A stretch of DNA of 33,980 bases, taken from positions 1-33,980 of the forward strand of contig CAJUAF010000026.1 in assembly GCA_910584365.1 (NCBI GenBank). The letters run 5' to 3'. Shown here piece after piece: positions 22,187 to 30,131 of the stretch. The notes under the pieces were generated by a model, which saw only the letters and a list, made by a program, of their open reading frames with translations, was not told the origin of the DNA and ran no database searches. This DNA comes from an uncultured Muribaculaceae bacterium (GTDB lineage Bacteria > Bacteroidota > Bacteroidia > Bacteroidales > Muribaculaceae). Numbering within the stretch: the stretch's first letter is position 1; each line of letters starts with the position of its first letter. The translations under genes were made by a program, and so were the position numbers.

Positions 22187-22682
22187 ATATTGTCCTGATT
22201 GCGGCGCTTTGTTGTCGTCGCGTGTGCTTGGCGATGAGGGGGCCGTCCCCTGGTGTGACGGCTGTTCGCGCCCCTGGTTCGATATGTTCCCTGTGGCGGT
22301 GATCGCCCTTGTCTATAACCGCCGCGGAGAGGTATTGCTTCTGCGGCAGAACTACATATCGACCGAATTCCATAACCTGGTCTCGGGGTATGTCACTCCC
22401 GGGGAAGATGCCGAGACCTGCGCGCGCCGCGAAATTATGGAGGAGACAGGCCAGGAGGTCGAACAGCTCGAGTTGGTCCTGACCAACTGGTTCCCGAAAA
22501 AGGAAATGATGATGATCGGTTTTTTCGCCCGTGTCAGCGACCGTCCTCTGCGTCTGTCATCCGAGGTTGACGCCGCCGCCTGGCATCATCCCTCCGAGAT
22601 CGCTTCCCTGCTTAGTCCGCGCCCCTGGTCTACTTCCCGCATCCTCGCTTCCCGATTCCTTGACAGAAACCGGGACTGTTAA
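22176..22682 (+). CDS. NUDIX hydrolase with N-terminal zinc ribbon (NudC-like)
   Basis: The 168 residues begin with a four-cysteine zinc ribbon (C6, C9, C27, C30: YCPDCG and WCDGC). A Nudix domain follows with a complete box: G, YVTPG, E, DAETCAR, REIMEETGQ (in VSGYVTPGEDAETCARREIM). The layout resembles the C-terminal part of NudC, but the SQPWPFPxS motif that marks NAD+ pyrophosphatases is absent, so the substrate may be a different nucleotide. The start overlaps the nitrilase stop by 11 bp, suggesting coupled translation. Nudix and omega-amidase enzymes are both metabolite-repair functions, so a shared repair role is possible (inference). Confidence 0.9.
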   Translation: MHFKYCPDCGALLSSRVLGDEGAVPWCDGCSRPWFDMFPVAVIALVYNRRGEVLLLRQNYISTEFHNLVSGYVTPGEDAETCARREIMEETGQEVEQLELVLTNWFPKKEMMMIGFFARVSDRPLRLSSEVDAAAWHHPSEIASLLSPRPWSTSRILASRFLDRNRDC

Positions 22683-22729
22683 TATAAAGTCTTGTACAGT
22701 TATTTATTGTTCACTAATATACGGAAGAA

Positions 22730-23104
22730 ATGAAAAAAGTACTTTATCTGTTGCTGGCGGTTGTGGCCATGACCCTCACTGCCTGTTCCGGTTCGGACAG
22801 CGTAGAGAAGCTGGTTGAGAAACCCGCTGATGAAATTACAGTCGACGAAGTGAAGACAATGGCTGATTACGTCGGCAAACTTGTGGATTCCGCCGAGGAA
22901 TCTATCAACTCCTGTCAGAACGGCAGCACCGAGGACCTGCAGAAATGGGCTGACGCCCATCGCTCCGAAATCGAACTTGCCGGTAAGGTATTCATGAAGT
23001 TCGATGAACTTCCCGCCGAGAAGCTCGAAGGCACCAAGGCACGCGAAGTCAGCCAGAAATTCCTGGGACTGACCCTGCTGATGAGCATGGTCGGTGTCAA
23101 GTAA
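22730..23104 (+). CDS. small lipoprotein of unknown function
   Basis: This 124-residue protein has a lipoprotein signal (MKKVLYLLLAVVAMTLTACS; LTAC lipobox, C19). The mature part is a helical, acidic domain: VEKPADEITVDEVKTMADYV, LQKWADAHRSEIELAGKVFM and a C-terminal LGLTLLMSMVGVK. No known domain is recognised. It follows the NUDIX gene by 47 bp. A hairpin about 30 bp downstream separates it from the convergent manA. Confidence 0.8.
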   Translation: MKKVLYLLLAVVAMTLTACSGSDSVEKLVEKPADEITVDEVKTMADYVGKLVDSAEESINSCQNGSTEDLQKWADAHRSEIELAGKVFMKFDELPAEKLEGTKAREVSQKFLGLTLLMSMVGVK

Positions 23105-23133
23105 GCTGTCTTCCGGCAGAAAATTACAGTATA

Positions 23134-23181
23134 AAACGAAAGACGATGTATCGGCGGAGACCGGCGCGTCGTCTTTCGTTT
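23134..23181. terminator. terminator between the lipoprotein gene and manA
   Basis: A perfect 13-bp inverted repeat (23134-23146 and 23169-23181) sits between convergent stops. On the minus strand the stem ends CGTTTTAT, a fair T-run after manA; on the plus strand the T-run is weaker, so action in both directions is likely but uneven. Confidence 0.75.
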
Positions 23182-23196
23182 GATACGGTATGTGAA

Positions 23197-24162
23197 TCAG
23201 AGATTTACGGTCATCAGGTGTCCCTTGCCTTCGATTCTGAGGGAAGGAATGGAAGCGGGAACAAGCAGAGTCTGGCCGGCCGGGAGGAGAGTAGTGCGTC
23301 CTTCGGGGTCGGTGATGGTCAGTGAACCTGACAGGCCGATAAGGATTGTGAAGGAATCCAGCGGAGCAAGGTCGAGGTCAAGAGTGCCGTTGACATCGCT
23401 TACGGAAGTGGTGAAGTATTCGCATCGCTCTACTTCAAGGGTCGCGCCGTTTTCGGGGATGATATTTTTTGCTTCCTGGCCTACATCGTTATAGTTTACA
23501 GCGCCGACCGACTGCTCCACATGAAGTTCGCGCGGATTACCCTGTGCGTCGCGCCGGTCGTAGTCGTAAATACGGTAGGTGATATCGCTGGCTTCCTGGA
23601 TTTCCACCAGCAGGTTCCCCTTTCCGATGGCGTGGACGCGTCCGGCGGGGAGGAAAAATACGTCGCCGGGCTTTACGAAGAATTTACCCAGGGCGCTTAC
23701 AATCGTGTTGTCGGCAATCATGGCGCGGAACTTGTCGGGAGTCATTTCCCGGTTGAACCCGGCATAGAGATAGGCTCCTTCCGAAGGAAGAATTGAATAC
23801 CACATTTCGGTCTTTCCCAGGGAATTGTGGCGCTCGCGGGCCAGGGCGTCGTCGGGATGCACCTGAATCGAAAGGTCGTCGTTGGAGTCGATGAATTTCA
23901 CCAGCAGGGGGAAATTACCGTGCCATTTGGCGTCAACTTTCTTTCCGAGGATTTCAGCGGGATAACGGGCTACGAGTTCGTTGAGGGTCATACCCTTGAA
24001 TTCTCCGTCGGAGACTACGGATTCATGGCCCGGCATAGGGGAGAGTTCCCAGGATTCGCCTATGTCGTCTCCCTGCGAGGGAATACCTTTGAACCGGGCG
24101 ATGCGGCTGCCGCCCCAGATGACGGATTTGAAGTAAGGATTGAATTTAAGAACGGGTAACAT
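23197..24162 (-). CDS. manA: mannose-6-phosphate isomerase, type I (short form)
   Basis: The start at 24162 (MLPVLKFNPYFKSVIWGGSR) is preferred because the frame upstream is poor in family similarity and a -7 box sits 35 bp before it; this gives 321 residues, normal for the short class. Metal-site residues are visible in LSIQVHPDDALAR (Gln and His), GKTEMWY (Glu) and LPAGRVHAIGKG (His), with the catalytic Arg region in ASDITYRIYDYDRR. It interconverts mannose-6-P and fructose-6-P. It faces away from the LTA-synthase-like gene and shares with it a short promoter region. Confidence 0.95.
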   Translation of the reverse strand: MLPVLKFNPYFKSVIWGGSRIARFKGIPSQGDDIGESWELSPMPGHESVVSDGEFKGMTLNELVARYPAEILGKKVDAKWHGNFPLLVKFIDSNDDLSIQVHPDDALARERHNSLGKTEMWYSILPSEGAYLYAGFNREMTPDKFRAMIADNTIVSALGKFFVKPGDVFFLPAGRVHAIGKGNLLVEIQEASDITYRIYDYDRRDAQGNPRELHVEQSVGAVNYNDVGQEAKNIIPENGATLEVERCEYFTTSVSDVNGTLDLDLAPLDSFTILIGLSGSLTITDPEGRTTLLPAGQTLLVPASIPSLRIEGKGHLMTVNL

Positions 24163-24196
24163 ACGTTGTAGAATATCGTTAAGAGGTTTGTTTCCG

Positions 24197-24204
24197 CAAA
24201 GATA
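24197..24204 (-). promoter_or_regulatory. -7 box of manA
   Basis: TATCTTTG on the minus strand, 35 bp upstream of the chosen start codon, fits TAnnTTTG; no clear -33 element. Confidence 0.6.
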
Positions 24205-24227
24205 GCTCTTTTCCGCGAAAAAAATCT

Positions 24228-24235
24228 TAAATTTG
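24228..24235 (+). promoter_or_regulatory. -7 box of the LTA-synthase-like gene
   Basis: TAAATTTG on the plus strand, 17 bp before the ATG at 24253, fits TAnnTTTG. The leader would be very short. It is back to back with the manA box, so the two promoters are likely separate but adjacent. Confidence 0.6.
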
Positions 24236-24252
24236 CAATAAATAACAGACAG

Positions 24253-26040
24253 ATGGAATTCAGGAAACTTATAGGATACAGAATATGGGGAATACCGGCG
24301 GGACTTCTCGCGCGGTATCTGTGGGGCCTGCTCAGCCTCTTCGCGTTGCTGATGATTTTTACGGCTGCTGTCGGCCATGGGATAAGACTGAAATATGAAG
24401 TCATGGTATTCTTCGGCGACTGCGCGCTGATAGTGGCGCCTGTTTTCCTGCTTCCGCGCCGGTGGCGCTGGACGGCAGTGATCCCGGTGGCGTTACTGGC
24501 CCTTTATCTGACCGCGAGTGAAATCTATTACCGTTACTGGGGAGATTTTCTCCCGCTGACTTCCATTTTCACTTCTGCGAGCTGGAACGGTTTTGTGGCC
24601 GGAAGCATCCCCGGAATGTTCAGCCTGACCGACGGCGTCATATTGCTGATCCCTGTTGTCTATGGATTTGTTGTAAGGATGCTCGGTAAAGCGGAGGCCG
24701 GCGGGAGCGCCGGGAAACCGGATGCATCCTTCCGGCGCCGGGGGGTGGCTTTTTTTGTTTCCGTGGTTTTCTGGGCGCTCACTTTTGCCTGTGGATTGCT
24801 TCAGCACCGGGGCTATCTGCGCAGCATTGATGCCGACAGTTCTCCTGGGGCGGTGGTTGCCTCCCGCCTTCGCTCTTCATCGAGTCTGTACGGCAACTGG
24901 CAGAGCGGTCTGCCGATTTATTTCTATCTCGAAATCAAGAATCTTTTTGATCGGGGAAGCCGCCTTCAGCTGACAGAGGAAGAACGCGCCTTTGTGGACC
25001 GGGTGCTACGCGTCCGAAAAAGGGAAGAACTGACTTTTACCCCCCCTATCAATCGCAGTAAAAACCTGATATTCATTATTGTAGAATCGTTGAATGCGGA
25101 CATTGTCGGCAAGAAATATGCCGGGCGGTCCGTCACTCCGCTCCTTGACAGCCTCCTACGGATGCCGGGTACTGTGGCGGCGCTGAACATCAAAGCCCAG
25201 ATTGGAGCCGGAGGGTCAAGCGACGGCCAGCTCATATACAATACCGGACTGCTGCCGGTATATCATGGCTGCACGGCGCAGCTCTACGCCTCATCCTCTA
25301 CCTTTCCGTCTCTCGCAAAGACTCTTGGAAAGAAAGCAGCCAGGGAATATATTGTGGAAGAGGGTAGGGTATGGTTTCATACTGCCACTTCCAAGGCTTA
25401 CGGCTACGACCGGCTTAACGATGCCGCGAGACTTGACAGTCTCGGCATCGAGCCTGCGGATCTGGGGGGCGACAGAGCCGTGTTCACCATGGCGCTGACA
25501 GAACTCCCCGCGCTGCCGCAACCTTTCCTTGCGGAGATTGTCACGTTGTCGATGCATTTCCCTTACGAGGACCCGGGTGTCCCGCGCCAGGAGTGGATTG
25601 AGGCTCTGACGGGAATCGGGACGTCGGAGCGTAACTATCTTCAGATGACCTCCTATTTCGACAGGGAGCTTGGACGGTTTCTCCGGGGTCTGAAAGAGAA
25701 GGGGCTGTATGACAATTCGGTGATTGTGATAGCCTCAGATCATGACCAGCTTTACCGGGATGTCACAGATGTGGCCTCTTCCCAGAATGTCAGTCCGATT
25801 GTGTTTATGGCTCTGAACACAGGCATGACCGAGCGGATTGTCCGTCCGGCGTGGCAGATGGACGTATATCCGACGGTGCTGGATCTGATGGGATATGACG
25901 GGGACGGATACCGCGGAATTGGCCACAGTCTGATGGCAGCAGGGGGAGAGACCGACAGCGTGTCGGTTGAGGACTGCCGCAGGGCCTCAGATCTGATTAT
26001 CCGCTCCGACTTCTTCGGGAGTGGGGTTGGCGGGTTCTGA
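24253..26040 (+). CDS. LTA-synthase-like membrane phosphotransferase (alkaline phosphatase/sulfatase fold)
   Basis: The 595 residues start with an N-terminal membrane part of about four or five helices (about 20-185), then a periplasmic sulfatase-fold domain. Metal and nucleophile positions are E278 (FIIVESLNAD), the GAGGSSDGQLIYNTGLLP loop with serine (S322/S323) where LtaS has its catalytic threonine, H435 (LSMHFPYED) and D496-H497 (ASDHDQ). Family members transfer phosphoglycerol or phosphoethanolamine from phospholipids to glycans or lipids. Substrate is unknown. Its last 54 bp overlap the end of the convergent DHHW gene. The promoter is a TAAATTTG box 17 bp upstream. Confidence 0.9.
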   Translation: MEFRKLIGYRIWGIPAGLLARYLWGLLSLFALLMIFTAAVGHGIRLKYEVMVFFGDCALIVAPVFLLPRRWRWTAVIPVALLALYLTASEIYYRYWGDFLPLTSIFTSASWNGFVAGSIPGMFSLTDGVILLIPVVYGFVVRMLGKAEAGGSAGKPDASFRRRGVAFFVSVVFWALTFACGLLQHRGYLRSIDADSSPGAVVASRLRSSSSLYGNWQSGLPIYFYLEIKNLFDRGSRLQLTEEERAFVDRVLRVRKREELTFTPPINRSKNLIFIIVESLNADIVGKKYAGRSVTPLLDSLLRMPGTVAALNIKAQIGAGGSSDGQLIYNTGLLPVYHGCTAQLYASSSTFPSLAKTLGKKAAREYIVEEGRVWFHTATSKAYGYDRLNDAARLDSLGIEPADLGGDRAVFTMALTELPALPQPFLAEIVTLSMHFPYEDPGVPRQEWIEALTGIGTSERNYLQMTSYFDRELGRFLRGLKEKGLYDNSVIVIASDHDQLYRDVTDVASSQNVSPIVFMALNTGMTERIVRPAWQMDVYPTVLDLMGYDGDGYRGIGHSLMAAGGETDSVSVEDCRRASDLIIRSDFFGSGVGGF

Positions 26041-27564
26041 CGCTGCCGGAGACTCGGATGACCCGGATGCCGGAGATTCGGGCGCCGCGGGAGAGCCCTG
26101 CGGGGTGGGGTCCTGTGATTTTCCGTGGTGCTGCGTCGACGGAACGGTGTCTTTCCTGTGGTTGTCCGGAGCCGGAGCATCGAAGTGCGAACCTTTCCGT
26201 GTCAGCATGGCCCGGCATCTGGCGGCCACACCGCTGCTCGAGGCATTGAAGATATTCTGCACGAACAGGAAATCGGTGATTCCGTGGGCCCGGCAGTAAT
26301 CCACAATGTTATGCGGGAAATAGCGGAAATCCAGGACGTGGATTTCCTCGAAGGAACGGAACAGATATCCGGGCAGTGCATTGCCGTAGCTGTCTTTCAG
26401 AACGGCAAGGCGGCGCCCGTTGCGCACGGGTGTCTCTACCTTGACAATCAGGAAGTCGCTTCCCATGAAAGTAAGATAGGCATTGCCGCTCCCATCCTTG
26501 AAATGCTTGAAATAGGAGGTCTTGTAGGGTTTCCCCTGGCCGGTGATATGGAAATCCTTGTCTACGTTGATGACGGTGAACGTCGAGGTGTAGTTAAGGT
26601 CTTTCGGAGTATAATATGCGAAATCTTCCGGAGCGTTCTTGACCGAAATGTCTTTCGAGTAGCCGTACATCGACCCTACGAACCGGTGGATGACCCTACG
26701 GTCGAATTCCGAAAGATCGGGAACATGGACTCCGGCGGTCTCGGCGAACTTCCGGGCGGCATAATATGCTCCGAGGGGCGCCCAGTGGTGGTCGGTGCGC
26801 AGGTATATGTCCTCGCCCGTATGTTCCGATAGGGTGGTGTAGACGTTCACCGGCCGCACACCCGGCGCCAGCCGGCTGTAAATATGATTGATGGCCGGGA
26901 GCTGCGACTTATACAGCCCGGGACGTTTGCGGGCTTCGGCGGGGCAGTAGAATTCCATCGCGATAGGAACCACCATGGAATATATCCTGACATCGGGCAT
27001 CCGGGAGGCATATTCGTTGACCATGGCCACATAGGGATTTCCCGCAGAGGGGGAACCTCCGTAATTCATCAGCGCGCGCACTTTCTCGCCGCTCCCTACA
27101 ATCAGTATTCCGGACTTTGACATCTTGGATTCCTCTCCGTCGGCGGCTCCGATATTCCCTTCCGGAATATCCCTGTCCCCTTCGGGTATGGCGGCCGCAG
27201 GGTCCGCAGGCTCTCCGGCTGAGTCCTCTCCCGTCCCTCCGGGAATCATGTCGGCGCCTATGTCGCCGGTCTGATGGAAGACGAAAGCGTCCTCGCCGGA
27301 ACCGCGGGTGAGGGCCATCCCCTTCTTGATTGTCATGCTTAGGGTCATGAATTCGTCGCGGAAAGGCTGGCTGTCGCTGAACCAGGAGGAGACTTCGGCC
27401 ATATAGCTTCCGTCCAGGAGGGAGGCAAGGGAGAAATCGGGAGGCGTCTTAAGCTCGCGCCGTTCCAGCTGCGAGAAAGTGGAGCGGGGAAAGAACAGGA
27501 AGACAACGGCAAGGGAGAGGAAAATCGCGCCGGTGATAAAGAGGAAGATATAGTCGCGTTTCAT
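25987..27564 (-). CDS. DHHW-family exported protein (AlgX/AlgJ-like), O-acetylation accessory
   Basis: This 525-residue protein has an N-terminal signal anchor (MKRDYIFLFITGAIFLSLAV). The DHHW motif (D258-H-H-W261) in YLRTDHHWAPLGAYYAARKF and later VLKDSYGNALPGYL define the DHHW/AlgX-like SGNH group, which completes acetyl transfer in the periplasm for MBOAT partners. Two low-complexity parts are odd: an acidic insert (about 100-146) and a 63-residue Pro/Ser/Ala tail (463-525) with no fold visible. The tail's last 17 codons overlap the end of the convergent LTA-synthase-like gene. It follows the MBOAT gene by 14 bp in an operon. Confidence 0.88.
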   Translation of the reverse strand: MKRDYIFLFITGAIFLSLAVVFLFFPRSTFSQLERRELKTPPDFSLASLLDGSYMAEVSSWFSDSQPFRDEFMTLSMTIKKGMALTRGSGEDAFVFHQTGDIGADMIPGGTGEDSAGEPADPAAAIPEGDRDIPEGNIGAADGEESKMSKSGILIVGSGEKVRALMNYGGSPSAGNPYVAMVNEYASRMPDVRIYSMVVPIAMEFYCPAEARKRPGLYKSQLPAINHIYSRLAPGVRPVNVYTTLSEHTGEDIYLRTDHHWAPLGAYYAARKFAETAGVHVPDLSEFDRRVIHRFVGSMYGYSKDISVKNAPEDFAYYTPKDLNYTSTFTVINVDKDFHITGQGKPYKTSYFKHFKDGSGNAYLTFMGSDFLIVKVETPVRNGRRLAVLKDSYGNALPGYLFRSFEEIHVLDFRYFPHNIVDYCRAHGITDFLFVQNIFNASSSGVAARCRAMLTRKGSHFDAPAPDNHRKDTVPSTQHHGKSQDPTPQGSPAAPESPASGSSESPAASEPANPTPEEVGADNQI

Positions 27565-27578
27565 GATTAAAAGCGTGA

Positions 27579-29024
27579 TTAAAAACGTGTGTACAGGAAG
27601 GCGTTGTTGGTGGCGCCGATAAGGAGCGCCACGCTGACAATCAGCAGGATGGCTCCTACCCCGATGCGGGACAGGAGGATGATGTTCCTGGCCGTTCCCT
27701 CGAATCGGGGGAGCATCCGGAAGGGGAGAGAGGAGGCATAGCTCCGGACGGGCATACAGAAGAGTATGGCCGTTATCCAGAGCCAGAAGTTGTCGAACAG
27801 CGCTCCCTCCACGGTGAAATCCGTCGGATGGGATGACGCTCCGAAGAGCGCTTTGAAGAAGGTACCCAGGGCTGTCATGTCATCGAAATAAAAGATGCCC
27901 CATCCGAGAACCACCACCACCAGCGCATAGATATGCAGCAGCGGGCGCGGAATTTTTGCCTGCCAGGGGATGATGGTGAATTTCTCGACCATGATTATCA
28001 GGCCGAAATAAAGTCCCCAGATGATAAAGTTCCAGCTCGCGCCGTGCCACATACCCGTAAGGAACCATACCGCCAGGATGTTGAACCACTGGCGGCGCCG
28101 GTTTCCTCCGAGAGGGATATAGACGTAGTCGCGGAAGAAACTTCCGAGCGACATATGCCACCGGCGCCAGAAATCGGTAATCGAGTTGCAGCAGTAGGGG
28201 TGGTTGAAGTTTTCTTTAAAATGGAAGCCCAGGCAGCGTCCTATGCCGATGGCCATATCGGAGTAGCCCGAAAAGTCGAAATAAATCTGGAATGTGAAGG
28301 CGATGATTCCTATCCATGCGCCTCCGGCCGAGAGGGAATCCAGGCCGTTTTTAAGGAATGTATCGGAGATTTCCGAGAACTGGTTGGCGAGGATTACTTT
28401 CTTTCCCAGGCCGATCAGGAAGCGGAACGAGCCGTCGGCTATGTCGGAGGCGTCGGTGCGGCGGTTGTTGATTTCGCGGGCGATTGTATCGTAGCGCACG
28501 ATGGGTCCGGCAATCAGCTGTGGGAACATGGAGATATAGAGCAGCAGGTCGGCGTAGCGCTTCTGGGCCGGAGCCTCAAGGCGGTAGACATCGACCAGGT
28601 AGGAGACAGACTGGAATATGTAGAAACTGATGCCGATAGGAAGTCCGATCTGAGGGACATTGACCGGGATTCCGATACTGTTGAGTATCTGTCCGAAAAA
28701 GCCGAGATACTTGAACGAGCATAGAATCAGCACGTTCAGCGTAAGGCCCGTGATGAGCGCCAGCTTGCGGACCGACATACAGCGGACCATCCACAGCGCC
28801 GTCAGATAGTTGAGCAGCACGGTGACGATCATCAGCAACACATAGACAGGTTCCCCCCAGGCATAGAACAGGAGGGAGAAGACAACCAGAGTGCCGTTGC
28901 GCCAGACGTGCGACGGGTTCAGTTTGTCAATAGATTTTTTTCGGTCGAGCCATCCGGCCAGGTTATAGAGCAGGATGAAAGCAGGCAGAAAGACGAACAG
29001 AAAAAACAGGTCTGAGAAAACCAT
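27579..29024 (-). CDS. MBOAT-family membrane O-acyltransferase (AlgI-like)
   Basis: The 481-residue polytopic protein begins MVFSDLFFLFVFLPAFILLY. The signature blocks are FWRRWHMSLGSFFRDYVYIP (285-304, conserved histidine H290) and LTGMWHGASWNFIIWGLYF (about 322-340, catalytic histidine H327). AlgI-type members take acetyl groups across the membrane and pass them to periplasmic SGNH/AlgX-like partners that modify an exopolysaccharide or envelope glycan. The immediate downstream DHHW gene (14 bp) and upstream SGNH gene supply exactly such partners. The target polymer is not identifiable, as no glycan synthase is nearby. Confidence 0.95.
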   Translation of the reverse strand: MVFSDLFFLFVFLPAFILLYNLAGWLDRKKSIDKLNPSHVWRNGTLVVFSLLFYAWGEPVYVLLMIVTVLLNYLTALWMVRCMSVRKLALITGLTLNVLILCSFKYLGFFGQILNSIGIPVNVPQIGLPIGISFYIFQSVSYLVDVYRLEAPAQKRYADLLLYISMFPQLIAGPIVRYDTIAREINNRRTDASDIADGSFRFLIGLGKKVILANQFSEISDTFLKNGLDSLSAGGAWIGIIAFTFQIYFDFSGYSDMAIGIGRCLGFHFKENFNHPYCCNSITDFWRRWHMSLGSFFRDYVYIPLGGNRRRQWFNILAVWFLTGMWHGASWNFIIWGLYFGLIIMVEKFTIIPWQAKIPRPLLHIYALVVVVLGWGIFYFDDMTALGTFFKALFGASSHPTDFTVEGALFDNFWLWITAILFCMPVRSYASSLPFRMLPRFEGTARNIILLSRIGVGAILLIVSVALLIGATNNAFLYTRF

Positions 29025-29115
29025 TGTTGTCAGCCGTTGAAAGTGGTTGGTTTATTCCGCCGGACGGAAAGATTTTGTTCCGAGTAGGCGTAGATATGAA
29101 TATATTGTACAGAGT

Positions 29116-29943
29116 CTATTCGGGACGCGACATAAGCGTCCTGACCGCAGCAGCTATCGCGAGGGCGTTGAGGCGTCCTCCTTCCTCGGAAGTGTGGGTG
29201 CCGTCGGTGGTGAGTTGCCGGTTGAAGCGTTCTGAATCGCTCCTGACGGGGCATTGGGTGTCCTGGCGGATGACTCCGCACCCTTCCACCCGTGCGACCT
29301 CCTGGATTATGGCGCTGACATCGGAAAGCATCCTTTCGGAGATTTTTACCGACTGGAGCGGTGTCAGCACGATTATCCGCGCCGCGGGAAACCGCCCTCT
29401 GAGGATAAGCAGAGAGTAACGGACCGAGGCCGCAAGGGATGTCACTTTCGAGGGAGGAAGCGACAGCAATTCGAACGGGTCGCGCGAAAGGGCTTCCGAA
29501 GCTGTCAGGGAGAATTCTTCGGGACGGTGTTCCGGAAACCAGGCGTCATTGGTTCCGGCGGCTATCATTATAAGCCCTGGAGCAGGCTGGATCCCACTGT
29601 CGACAGCCTCGACAAGGCGCATCACCTGGTTGTAGATGACATTGTTGTCGGAGAGGATTTCGGTATATTCCCGCAGGTCGCGGCCGGTGGCGGCGGTGTT
29701 GCTCCAGGTGGCTCCGCTGCGGGCATAGCTCCTCATGGAGCGGGGACGCGTTTCCCGGGCGAACCAGTAATTCCAGCCGCGTGGAGAAGAATTATCGTCC
29801 CCGCCTATCCAGGTGTTGGAGTCACCCAGGACAGCAACATCCGTGTCTTTCAGCGTTATTTCTCCGGAATCATCGGGCCTGGCGGCGCAAAGACTCGTCC
29901 ACCCGATTATAACTGCAAAGATATTAAACAAATAGCGTTTCAC
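29116..29943 (-). CDS. exported SGNH/GDSL hydrolase
   Basis: The start chosen is a GTG at 29943, giving MKRYLFNIFAVIIGWTSLCA as a signal peptide; an upstream TTG overlaps the -7 box and would be untranslatable from that promoter. The 275-residue chain carries SGNH blocks: block I VLGDSNTWIG (S42), block III AAGTNDAW (N132) and block V TTDGTHTSEEGG (D247, H250). It is probably a periplasmic acetyl-ester hydrolase or transferase acting with the MBOAT and DHHW proteins downstream. Substrate is unknown. The gap to the MBOAT gene is 91 bp with no feature seen. Confidence 0.88.
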   Translation of the reverse strand: MKRYLFNIFAVIIGWTSLCAARPDDSGEITLKDTDVAVLGDSNTWIGGDDNSSPRGWNYWFARETRPRSMRSYARSGATWSNTAATGRDLREYTEILSDNNVIYNQVMRLVEAVDSGIQPAPGLIMIAAGTNDAWFPEHRPEEFSLTASEALSRDPFELLSLPPSKVTSLAASVRYSLLILRGRFPAARIIVLTPLQSVKISERMLSDVSAIIQEVARVEGCGVIRQDTQCPVRSDSERFNRQLTTDGTHTSEEGGRLNALAIAAAVRTLMSRPE

Positions 29944-29967
29944 GCTCTGTCGGTTTTTATTAGCCCG

Positions 29968-29975
29968 CAAAGTTA
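29968..29975 (-). promoter_or_regulatory. -7 box of the SGNH-MBOAT-DHHW operon
   Basis: TAACTTTG on the minus strand, 25 bp before the GTG start, matches TAnnTTTG. It argues against the longer TTG-started reading. No clear -33 element. Confidence 0.6.
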
Positions 29976-30032
29976 CGAAAAAATCCTGAATTCCCGGGTG
30001 CCGTCGCGGAATTTCTGTAATCCGTATCTACG

Positions 30033-30089
30033 GAAAAGTAATAAACGGAGAGCGGAATCAGGTCGCTTCGGGACTGTCCGCTCTCCGTT
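30033..30089 (-). terminator. terminator after the secreted adhesin-like gene
   Basis: A perfect 13-bp inverted repeat (30044-30056 and 30077-30089) lies about 45 bp past the stop. On the minus strand the stem ends in CGTTTATTACTTTT, an interrupted T-run. Confidence 0.78.
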
Positions 30090-30131
30090 GTAACAGATGG
30101 TAAGGAAAATATTTCTGGGTTGAAGCAATGG

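Noticed and set aside
24163..24378. 72-codon N-terminal extension of manA
   Set aside because: The extension would precede the -7 box and overlap the divergent gene; the family start MLPVLKFNPY is at 24162.
26125..26832. 235-codon frame antisense to the DHHW gene
   Set aside because: No domain; the opposite frame has the DHHW motif and a signal anchor.
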